62,000 nt of DNA from positions 290,516 through 352,515 of the forward strand of contig NW_019775613.1 in assembly GCF_001039355.2 (NCBI RefSeq). The letters run 5' to 3'. Below are positions 26,443 through 36,802 of this stretch, in pieces. This DNA is from Lingula anatina (Eukaryota; Brachiopoda; Lingulata; Lingulida; Lingulidae). Position 1 is the first letter of the stretch. The number at the start of each line of letters is the position of its first letter. The translations under genes and the position numbers were made by a program. Under the pieces are notes generated by a model. The model did no database searches. It saw only the letters and a list, made by a program, of their open reading frames with translations, and was not told the origin of the DNA.

Positions 26443-28520
26443 AGGGAGGATGATAGGATTAGAAACCCATATAGATGGTTGCCAAGAAAAGAAGAAAAAG
26501 AGAAGAAAGATAAAAAGAAACAAACGGATAAGAGGCCAAGTTCTCCATCACAGGTAAAAAATGCATATAAAATTTGATTTTTTATATAAGGATTTGTTAT
26601 TGCATATGACACTGATTTTATTGCATATGACACTGATTTTATAATGATTGTGTTGCATAGAAATACTTCAGTTGGTTTGGTGTTGTAATTTGTCATTGTT
26701 TACTTTCAATTTTTAAATTTCAGACAGTTTTCAAATGTATTGATAATACAACTTACAAATACATTATTCATGTGAGAAAAGAAAAAATTGATTAAATAAA
26801 CTCCTTGCACATATTTTTATATGAAAGAATTGGTTGTTTTTCTTTTAAGGATGAACACATCAAAACAGTTACCAAAGACTTCTGTGATTGGGTGGCAGGC
26901 TTAGGAGGAGAGAGCAATAAAAACAACATAGAGGAGTCAACAATTACTAGTTTATTTGCCAGTGGATATGAGACCAAGCCAGCTTTGTCTGTTCCAATCC
27001 ATGTTGTAGAGTTAACCAATGTGCCACCAGAGTTGAGGCAGTCGGCAGCAGTGCCACTAACACAACAACAAAATAACAAAAATTTGCCAACAGCAGAACA
27101 AGTTAAAAAAGATTGGGTAAGTCAGACCATAATGCATTTCTTTCAAAGCATGGATTTTACTTGTGATACATCATACTAGTCAAGCATTGACATCATGCTT
27201 CTATTTGCTCAGATTCAGACATTGTGACATGTGATGAATTATTCAAAATTCATTTATTCCCTAATGTTCAAATAGTCTTTTGTTGCAAGAATATAAATTC
27301 AACAAAATAATGGGATGCTATCTAACTTAATTACAGTTACTATCTTACACATTTGCAGTCATTTTTAATGATGGCATACAAACATAAAGTCCAAGTTTTA
27401 TTGATTGATTGACTGCATAGTGAGTAATGTTTTCTAATATACAGTAATTGCCAGTGTTTTTAATAACTCAACTTATGGTTATTTTATTTACTTTTTGTTA
27501 TCCAGATACATTCAGGAAATTATGAACCAAGCTGGGTACCTCATAAATATGGTGCTTGGTATTTACCCACAAAACTTTGGCAAAAGCGCCCAGTAGATGA
27601 ACCACTTCAGGATCCTAAGGCATTGAAAGATTTAGAAAAATCAGAAACTAAGAAAAAGAGCAATGAGAAGGTAAGGATTAAAGTTAATTAATAGTTGTTT
27701 TGATAAAAATGCTTACAGTAATATTCTCCCTTATTTTGGTAGTAAAAAATCTAAACAAGCTTAAATTATTTACTAAATTTAGACAGATTTAACTAGCTTA
27801 AATGTCTAATTTGAAGTTGTTTTACAATTCAGCTAAATATTATATAATATAAGAAATAAAATCTAATTTATTACCAAATAGTCTATAGATATTAAAAGAA
27901 TTAAGCAAAATTTAGACAGATTTAACGGTACTATGTTTGCATGTTGATGTGTGTCAGGCATTTTAGACTGAAATACTAAAGCAAGGATATTATATGCTGA
28001 ATTATATGAAATGATTAATTAGATGATTTTAAATTCCATTTAATTTCAGGATCATGAATTGGCACCTCTCCATGGCTCCAAAGCATTTATGGATTTTATT
28101 GATAGGAAAAAAGTAGTGAGAAAACCAGAGGTAGGTTTGACTTGCTTCTGAAATTGTGTGCAAAAAAAAAAAAAAAAGAAAAAAAAAAGGCACTATTTTG
28201 TGGAGAAATGGAAAAGTTCATTTAAACACATCTGGTACAAGTTAAGGTATTAGTTCATTATAAATGGGAATGCCCTAAAGATAAATATAGCGTTGTGACA
28301 TATATTGCAGTACAAATATGTTGGTTAAATTTATAAATAATTTCATGCATTAAAAAGACAGAATGTCTTATAGCTCATGATACTTCTCTCTCTTCAGTTT
28401 CTCATACATGTGGCAGAGATACAAAGAAAAGCTGCAGAGGAGGAGGCAGCCAAATTATCTGCTGAACAAAACAAAAGCAGACGGCATAATACGGCTATAT
28501 CAACTCCAAGCACAAGATAG
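24494..28520 (+). CDS. FAM47E: FAM47E ortholog, complete, 444 aa, 9 exons
   Basis: Exons: 24494-24564, 25104-25263, 25558-25776, 26101-26240, 26445-26553, 26850-27116, 27506-27670, 28050-28130, 28398-28520, all GT/AG and in frame. The ATG has a good context (A at -3, G at +4). Blocks shared with vertebrate FAM47E are GLDDFRDGLPP (57-67), TQHPLALYPHLEECMP (133-148), YETKPALS with VPPELRQS further on, the WVPHKYGAWYLP block followed by KLWQKRPVDEPLQDP, and LHGSKAFMDFI near the C-terminus. The acidic linker in exon 4 and the Lys-rich stretch in exon 5 look disordered. In mammals FAM47E binds PRMT5 and promotes its stability and chromatin association; the expanded FAM47A-D genes are mammalian relatives. 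No catalytic motif is visible. It diverges from JADE across a shared promoter and is followed by TMEM165 on the same strand. Confidence 0.93.
24632..24823 (+). repeat. 20-bp exact direct repeat in FAM47E intron 1
   Basis: TGATCAGCAATGCCTGTGGC occurs at 24632-24651 and 24804-24823, 172 bp apart. Flanking sequence is not obviously shared. It may be a remnant of a dispersed repeat or a duplicated regulatory site. Confidence 0.85.
26370..26441. repeat. (TTTA)18 microsatellite abutting the FAM47E exon 5 acceptor
   Basis: About 18 TTTA units run straight into the AAAG|G acceptor of exon 5 (exon start 26445). The repeat therefore serves as the polypyrimidine-like tract of the splice site. Confidence 0.95.
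26599..26640 (+). repeat. Perfect 2 x 21-bp tandem repeat in FAM47E intron 5
   Basis: Two adjacent identical units, each beginning ATTGCATATGACACTG. No coding role: it lies in the intron after exon 5. Confidence 0.9.
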
Positions 28521-28875
28521 TTCATATTCATATTATTTGCTGAATTCATCAGTTTTTAATTCATCTGACATCTCCATCATCAGTGACTTATTCATGAATT
28601 CATTTTTATGAAAATATGTAATATAAATAATTGTAAGTGTATCATCTCATTAGATATCATTAAATGTTGCCATAAACTGTAGAAAAGCATTAATTACTAG
28701 ACTATATCCCTTTCAGCATATGAAATTTGAGAGAAACAAATGTATAGTTGTTCATGTTTATACAATTGATTAAAACTGCTGGACAGTTATAATGTTGTGA
28801 TATAATTATAATAGTGTGTAAAGCAATTAAGGTTAAGAAATGAGAGTAAAAGAGTGTTGATGTATTGTAGATGCT

Positions 28876-28881
28876 AATAAA
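28876..28881 (+). terminator. FAM47E polyadenylation signal
   Basis: AATAAA about 355 bp downstream of the FAM47E stop codon and well before the TMEM165 start; the first canonical signal I see after the stop. Confidence 0.6.
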
Positions 28882-28956
28882 TGAGAGTATAATGCTGAGA
28901 CCTGACAGGAGTTTCGGTTGCTTTCTCATTATACACAAGTAAATAATTTTAAAAGA

Positions 28957-29068
28957 AATTGCAATTTTTAATTAATTTTACTTTTGGATGAGCATTACAA
29001 CATGCATTTTGTAATTGCAATTTTTAATTAATTTTACTTTTGGATGAGCATTACAACATGCATTTTGT
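28957..29068 (+). repeat. Perfect 2 x 56-bp tandem duplication
   Basis: Units 28957-29012 and 29013-29068 are identical base for base as read. They lie just past the FAM47E polyadenylation signal. The lack of differences suggests a recent duplication, or an assembly artefact. Confidence 0.93.
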
Positions 29069-29657
29069 TAAAACAAGACAAAGAATGCTATGTTGTTACT
29101 GTTGCTTAAATTTTTTACGCTAGAGAAAAGCACTATTTGAATTCATCTTTACATATATCTAGATATTCAGGCCTCTGTTAAATACACCGCAATCGAACTA
29201 AAAACAAATCTATATCTTGATCTGGAATGACGTTATGCTAGTTTGTTAGTATTATTTGGGCTTGTCTTGGGCATCCTTGACCCTATGCAGTATTCACTGG
29301 CCAGGAAACTTCTTTGATCGAAAATATGTAAAGTTGTACCCTACAAACTAAAAATTCATATTTTTGTTCTCCTTTATCAAATCATTTACACATTATTCAA
29401 GCTTATATGATTTTAGATACATATTATGGCAAACCCTGTGCCGATAATGTCCCAACCGAAACAGAAAAATCGCCATATGGGCCATGAGTAGTAGCCAACA
29501 TGGCAGCCTACAATCGGTAGCTGAAGCGAAAGATCAATCATATTTTGTACTGTTCTCTCTTTTTCGCTTAACAATAACGGTGAATTCTTCGTTGACGGAG
29601 GATAGGGAAACTGGTCAAGTCCTTTGCCAAATCAAATCGTAAATTTTTACATACAAT
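29069..29657 (+). promoter_or_regulatory. FAM47E-TMEM165 spacer with TMEM165 promoter
   Basis: About 590 bp upstream of the TMEM165 start codon. No open frame of interest. A YY1-like CAACATGGCAGCC near 29498 and the general position suggest the TMEM165 core promoter and 5'UTR within the last 250 bp. No TATA box stands out. Confidence 0.45.
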
Positions 29658-31578
29658 ATGCTAGCGAGACACTTAAAAAGCCGGCACCTTGCTTGGTGTT
29701 CGGAATTAATTCTAATATTGTTGGTCACGTCATCGCTGTTTGTAATAACATCAGATGCAGAGGAACTGAAATTTAAAAAAGAAAATGATTCCAAGGATGA
29801 TGTTAAGGTAAAATATTTTGTTTGTTTGTTTGTTTTAAATATTTGATTAGTTAAATAGTGCCGCTAGTTTTTAATTTTCATAGTGTCATCTCGCAAGGCG
29901 AAATGGCGTGAAAATTAATTACTGAATTACCATGTAATTTACTAATTACTTTGCATTAGACACATATTTTCATTTAAATATGGAACAGTAATGTTTTTAC
30001 TCTGATCAGAACTTCCCATTTAATTTTTTCATCAGTTCTTTATTATGTTTATCTTAATACAAAATAAAAAAAAAAAAATTAATTCAGTTCAAATTTTAAT
30101 GTTAGGATGTACTGCTTGTATCTGCTTATTGTGGCAGCATACTGAGTGGAGGTTTCAAATGTTCTTTACACTTGGACTTTCACTGTTACAGTTTTCACAA
30201 AAACTAGGTTTGTGTGAACTAACATGCTTAATCATGTGGAGTTTTTCAATAAGTGCTTATTTACATTTTGTCAAGCACAACCATATTCCAACTCTTTGTA
30301 TTCCCATTGGCAGCATATAACTGGTTACCTAAACTGGCATTGCTACCTATTTTTTTTCTTTGGGGGGGAGGGGGGTTCGTGCACAAAATGTCAACATCTG
30401 CTTTTGATCTTGGGCTTTATTCCAGGAGTAGATTCACCTTTTCTGTTTGAACATACACTTGTACCACAAACAATTTTTTTCAGGAGGTTGCTATTAAAAA
30501 GATTGCTTCTAAGCTGAAACCCGAAATCCCTGAGATGGACCTGGGTTTTGTCCATGCCTTCGTAGCATCCATATCAGTGATTGTGGTCTCTGAGCTTGGA
30601 GACAAAACCTTTTTCATTGCTGCTATCATGGCAATGAGACATTCAAGACTGATAGTGTTTGCTGGGGCCATGGGTGCTTTAGGACTGATGACAGTGTTGT
30701 CAGGTATGTCTTCAATGGAAAAAAAAAACGTCAATAAATAGTTATGGTACATGGAAACACATTAAAATCCTTTTGAAATGAGATGGGTTGCCTTGTTAAG
30801 TACAGCATAATACAATGGAGATAAAAGTACTCGCAACATTAAAGGGATAATAACTCTTCGTTTCGGCCAAAAAATGAATTTTCCTGGAGTAAACAACAAT
30901 TTTCCCATACTTAATGGTTAATAAATCCATTTTTTCATTCAAAGTTAGTCCCTGTTTTTTTTCTAAAAAGTTTGTTTTTTTATTAAAATCTCTAAGAGAT
31001 TTTAACAGAGTATAGCCATTAATGGAGGTCACGTGGTCTAAAGACAAGCTCAGATATCAGAATAATAGTTATAACTGCAGTTTTTGTGGTAAAACAGAAT
31101 ATATTATATTTCTATGAGTTATTCACAATGTTTTTATTGTGAAATATAGATCTCATACAAAGAGTTATTATCCCTTTAAAAACAGTTTAATTCAGGTTCA
31201 AGCATGTTTGACACTGCTTTATGCTATATATTTATTTTTGCCAATGTTTCAGCTTGTCTGGGTTATGCCACCACTGTCATCCCAAGGAAGTTGACATTTT
31301 ATTTGTCATCTGCTCTGTTTGCAATATTTGGACTCAAAATGCTTAGAGAAGGTATGTCTTGTTAATTGATGATTTATGATGATATCACATGAATAAGCTG
31401 ATCAGTGCTTGCAATGTTTATAAGACCCAGGACTATATTAGAAATAACATGAATATTAGCATTATATAATAACATTATATATATCAAAATAATCAAACTG
31501 CTTTTGTGTAGTATCCATGTTCGTCAAACCTCCCATACCAGTGCTATAGTATAAAGCTGCCATTTCCCCCCTAAAAAG

Positions 31579-31635
<57 letters not shown>

Positions 31636-33315
31636 GTATGAGTACTGTAAATCTCTGACACTTAAATAGCAAATGGGACACATTTTTACTTTCTTACTTG
31701 TAGGCTGGACAATGTCTGATGATGAGGCCAAAGAAGAATATGAAGAAGTTCAGGCAGATCTCAGGAAAAGGGAGGATGAGGTGTGTTATAACATACCAAT
31801 ATGTTTCCATAATTGCTTTGAATCTAGATAAATTTTAATGTACAGGTGTACATAAGGTTATTCAATTTAAAATACATCAGTGAACATAATTTTTTGTCAA
31901 AAAAAGGGGGGATTATAGCATATAACAAATAGGTCTTTTAGGAAGATACATAATGTCTTTTTCTCTAATATCTTTCATCTCCCTATTAAACATCAAAAAA
32001 TTCTGTTTCCACCTTCTTGTTTCAAGAGAATTTAAAGAGGTTAGTTGGGTTATTTCCTTTGCCTGATATGAGGACATGACTTAATTTTACAAAAGAAAAC
32101 AAGATGTCACAGATGAAAAATCCTGTGGAATAGTCCAGATCATTTAACATTTTGACAGTGCTACGATGGTTTCTGGATTAATTTTTTTAAAATAATTACA
32201 GCTTTTATGTTCTTTTAGCTTTCTCAGCATATTTTTCCTTATTAATTAATAGGTGAACACATTGTTCTTTGCACTTGTACTTATGTAATATATGTATCTT
32301 TCAGTTTGAGAAGGAGAATGTTACAACAGATATAGAAACAGGCATAATACGAGTAAAGAGGCGTGGCTGGCTGTCTTGTTTACCAAGGATCTTCATACAG
32401 TCTCTGACATTAACCTTTTTAGCAGAGTGGGGGGACAGGTCTCAAATAGCAACTATTATATTAGGAGCCAGAGAGGTAAAGAAAAATAAAAGAAAAAAAG
32501 AAATTCAGCCAATAATCAATATTTTTATTTGTGTTCCTTATCTTTTACTATTTTTCAGAGTTTAAATCATGTTTGATCGTAACTTCTTGTCCTGGTATGA
32601 TGTAAGAAGGTCATGTTTTATGATCCAGTTAATATTAATTTTATATATTTTATCATGATGTGCAGGATTATTCAAATTTCAGTGAATATAAGATCATTTA
32701 AAAAAGATAACATCAACAAAAGGAAATAAAAGAAAAAAAGCAACATATTTGAATTCTGTGTGCAATTATTTGTAACACAACCACAGTGAATTTTGTTTCT
32801 TTTTCAGGAGGTAGCAGGTGTAATACTAGGAGGGTGCATAGGTCATGCCCTCTGTACTGGGTTAGCTGTATTAGGGGGGAGGTTCATTGCTCAGAGGATC
32901 TCAGCTAGAACTGGTGAGGCATGATTTCATCACTGTTGTATTACTGTCATGTGAAGTCTTCCAGTGTAATTAAAAATCATACAGACTGAGGGCAATTTTT
33001 GAACAGAACTTAAACTCCTCTCTCTCTCTCTTTCACTGATATCTGGTGGAAATATTAATGGATTAAAATTATTTGAATATCCATCGAAGGTAATCAAGGC
33101 TATGTGTATTTGTATAGTGCAGTAATGTTGCTTTCTGAAAAGTTCAGGCAATACAGTGTTTACTAGATAAAATACTGTATTTTTTGCCTTATAATAGTCA
33201 CTGACAACTGATTTGCTTTTCCTTTACATTTTCAGTCCATATGATTGGTGGAGTTGTGTTCTTGATTTTTGCCCTCTCGGCTTTTATAATTGACCCAGAT
33301 GAGCACTCCTTATAG
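29658..33315 (+). CDS. TMEM165: TMEM165 / Gdt1 family Golgi cation-proton exchanger, complete, 300 aa, 7 exons
   Basis: Exons: 29658-29807, 30484-30703, 31253-31351, 31704-31780, 32305-32475, 32808-32913, 33236-33315, all GT/AG and in frame. Residues 1-33 hold a hydrophobic signal-like segment (LILILLVTSSLFVI). Two inverted-repeat halves carry the family signature E-x-G-D-[KR]-[TS]: ELGDKT at 87-92 and EWGDRS at 223-228, the acidic residues thought to bind the cation. They are joined by a charged cytosolic loop (DDEAKEEYEEVQADLRKRED). Six to seven membrane segments follow the usual UPF0016 arrangement. Family members exchange Ca2+/Mn2+ for protons in the Golgi and support glycosyltransferases; human TMEM165 loss causes a congenital glycosylation disorder. 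Length is slightly below the human 324 aa, mostly at the N-terminus. The 3'UTR may run to a signal at 33766 or 36207. Confidence 0.97.
30843..31175. mobile_element. TTAA-flanked MITE, copy 2 (333 bp)
   Basis: Same family as the element at 22528-22816. Termini are AGGGATAATAACTCTT in inverted orientation, flanked by TTAA at 30839-30842 and 31176-31179. The right half aligns with copy 1 (GAGG(G)TCAC, ATCAGAATAAT / TTCAGAATAAT, GTGGTAAAA, ATCTCAT blocks). It is non-coding and inserted in TMEM165 intron 2. Confidence 0.85.
31579..31633. repeat. (AAT)18 microsatellite in TMEM165 intron 3
   Basis: About 18 perfect ATA/TAA units, 71 bp before the exon 4 start. Confidence 0.95.
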
Positions 33316-36212
33316 AGGGAGGACCATATGAAAAGAGACATATAACTGCACAGATACAAGATATACCAAAGTTTACAATGGATGGGGTATATACGTTGTG
33401 TATGGGAGTGAATGAGGCGTGAAGAATTTCCATTGACATCTGGGTCTCTAGTCAACAACTTAATAGGGATGAGATTTTTCTGACTATCAGCAGATTTCGG
33501 ACTTTTTTGGGAGCTAAAAATATCATTGGTCTAGTCAGCTCCATGGATCCCATGCTATATTTTCCAACTTTTTCACTAAATGACAGTGTCATCCCTTGCT
33601 GTTGTCTGATAGATTTGTTTTCCAAATGTCGAAGCAGATTCCAAGACCTATTGACAAGGGGTCCTGCAACTTTTACACAATTAAGTTATAAACACAGTGT
33701 TTCATTTTCATCAGAAGACCATGTATCAGTGTAAGGTATGGTTTGCACACACTGTTGCACTTTGCAATAAAGAAGGTTTTTGTTAAGCTCATATCAATTT
33801 TGTCTATAAAGAAATCACAATAGGAGATATTGATCCTTTAAAATAGATTTTTTATGGTCTCTTGTGTAATAGTTATAAAAAAGTAAATTGTTGCTGTGAG
33901 GACCAAACTTTTTTCTTTTCCCTACGAGGCATGACATTTTGACTCTTCCTGAAAGGACCCTGATCACACTGACAAGACAGTCATGATCAAGGACCTTTGA
34001 AGAAGAAACGTAATGCCTCATAGTCACAGTCTCTTCAGAAATTATTTTCTTATATTATACTTTATTATTACTTTAACCTCTTTATCCCATGAGGATCTAA
34101 GCACACTTCATATCATATTGATGCCTGTTTGAAAGTTGCTGATATACCAAGGGCTGTGAATTAACTGACATGGATAGGGTAACATAGTATATGTACATAT
34201 TGGATTAAGTATACCACTCCCGGTGTTAATTTATGACATATGGTGCATATACTTCATTGGTGCAAAATCATCCCAAGGAATGACTGTATACAATTGCACT
34301 TTAGCTTTGTGCTATAGTTTTAAACCAAAAGCAATCTGAAGTAACCCTACACACAGCTTGGTTTGCAAAATGCTCATAGGTAAAATGCATACCATGTCTT
34401 ACCTCTAGGGTCCTTTTACTAGTCAAAGGCCTACATCTTAATCAGAATGATAGCCTAGCAAATGGCCTAGATCATGATCTGTCTCTTTTTATTGCTTACA
34501 AAGCAGGTGATTGTTAGACTTAGTTGGGCAATCTCAAAGATTATATGTTTATCTTTTTGAATATTGATTACAGAGAAATTAGCAGGGAATATAATGGTAC
34601 AAATTGATATATATTCCAGTTGTGCCAGCAAAAAATAGTATCAGACAGGAGCTTTGTTTTTGTGAATTGGGCAGTTGTGATTTTTTAAATTCAGTTCTGA
34701 AGGCAACCCTCGGACTTCCGGCCAATAGATATTGGTGCCACAATAAATGTTCAGAGATTTTTTCAAATACTGAGGCTCACGTATGAAGTTTTCCAAAAAC
34801 TTTTAAAGATAATAACAACTGTGTATCATGTAGTATTCCAAAAATGAAAAGATAACAACAACCAGCGATAAGCTGCCAAGTAATTATTCAAATGTTTTTT
34901 TTTTTTTTTTCAAATAATGTAGTTAAGAGGTGCATTTACTTGCACTTGCATTTCTCATTTTTATTATGTGCAACAGAAATTAATCAAACTGTTTTTATAT
35001 GCAAGTGGGTGTATAGAGCTTTATTATAGTTGCAGCCGAGTCACAATTTTTCTATCTAGTTAAGATGTGAGGTTTCAGATTAAGATGATTGTATATATTG
35101 TCTTTCAGTTTTCCTTTGGAATTCCAGTCATTTTGTTGTTTCAATTTATAGTATATATCTTGTGACAAATTAATGTATGCTAATTATCTATTACCACTAC
35201 AAAGAATACAAAAGCATAAAATGGATTGTTTGATTTAAAAAAAGCATTATGCTCCTTGATTACTCCATTTTTAAATTAATGGGTTTCTCAAACTTTTTAC
35301 CAGAATGTATACATTGAATTGGCAGTATAAGATTGTCTATTAAAATTTCAAAGCACATTGTTAGTTTAGTCTGAACTGAAAGGATAATACTGAAAATGAT
35401 ATGTCTGAAAATAATTGGAAGCGTTGAAAACAATCCAAATAAATTATATCCTTGAAACCAACTTCAGATTACTATTTATATTTTGAACAGCTGTGGTTTG
35501 CTGTGTAAGTTACATGTTTTTTGATGGCTGTGCCATGTGTAAATACAGATGTGTATCATGTTGTTATACACTATGCATCATAGAATTAATCATAAGCAAG
35601 ATTATTTATGTAATTTGTACAGGTGGCATTAGTGTTATGTGGGTAAAATTATTGTTATATATTAACCACACCATCTCACGTGCTATAACATGGAAGATTC
35701 TTACAAACAGGGACTGGTTTCTCTTAAAGATTTAGATCAGATATTGGTTTCAAATTCAATCCAAAACAGTGTTCTTATTTCAATAGCAAGCAAGTTTATA
35801 AGCCTTATCATATTTATAGCATTACTAAAAAAGATAATTTTTTCAAGAAGGCTTTTGTATGCAACAGTCATTAAAAATTTGATTTTGTCAATTTTGATTA
35901 AGAATTTTATTGTTGAATCTAGAGGTAAAACGGAATGAAAACAGGCAATCTTTAGTTAGCTGGTGTTAGTTCCTTCAGATTTTTCTTAAGTTTCTCCTTA
36001 AAATAATTGTTCTCTGCTAATGTATTGCAATGAAAATCTTGGCCAGCAACTTTAAATGTTACTGGAAAAGTGAAATTTTAGTTTTCATCTTTTACGGTTT
36101 TGTGTTAATTGGATATATTGGTTGCCGAGGTTGTTTGCCGAGGTTGTATTCATAAGCAGTCTTGTACCAATATAGGATGAAAAGAATACAAACTTCCGTG
36201 TAACTCAATAAA
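33316..36212 (+). other. Probable long 3'UTR of TMEM165
   Basis: No supportable gene lies between the TMEM165 stop and the convergent KCTD3 gene. Canonical AATAAA signals lie at 33766-33771 (short form) and 36207-36212 (long form). The open frame 35690-35938 is AT-rich and unlike any family I know. A 13-bp tandem duplication (TTGCCGAGGTTGT twice) lies at 36122-36147. Confidence 0.5.
36207..36212 (+). terminator. TMEM165 distal polyadenylation signal
   Basis: AATAAA at the far end of the TMEM165 3' region, facing the 3' end of KCTD3. An earlier AATAAA at 33766-33771 gives a shorter alternative. Confidence 0.45.
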
Positions 36213-36395
36213 ACATTTAATTCAAGTCATGTTATTCAGGATTTTGTTATAGTTTCACACACTTAAAATTCCTTCTTAAAAGAGAACAGATATCTCAGGT
36301 ATCTTAAAATATATATTTTCAATCGCATAATGTGTGCTCAAACAATCATAAAAAACTTTCCTCTTTACAAAATTAATCATGCCTCTTAACTTTCG

Positions 36396-36401
36396 TTTAT
36401 T
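36396..36401 (-). terminator. KCTD3 polyadenylation signal
   Basis: AATAAA on the minus strand about 400 bp past the KCTD3 stop. With the TMEM165 signal at 36207 it places the two 3' ends within about 200 bp. Confidence 0.5.
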
Positions 36402-36802
36402 ATTTTTCACAGCATCTGTTAAAATTTTAAAATATGCAGCCTAATAAATAACACTGTGCAAAGTTGATTAATAAGGCTTTGAAGGGTACACGTAAATTGC
36501 ACACTTTTAAACCAGAAAGCAAAACACTCCGCAATTGTCTTCTTTAAAATTCTAAAACATACATACATAACATGTAAACTAACAAGAAAGTTCCAATAGT
36601 AAGCATTGTTTTGTATTCACTTTCCACAATTACACACTATATGTACGTATAATCACTATTTCAGAAGAAAGCACCAATGTTGCATCCAAACCATTTGTGC
36701 ATTTTAACTTATTTTGCTATTAATGCTGAAAATGGGGCACTTTTCGTATAGTGTCTGGAACAGATAAAACTAAAACCTTTGAAAAGGACCATCCATGGGC
36801 TA

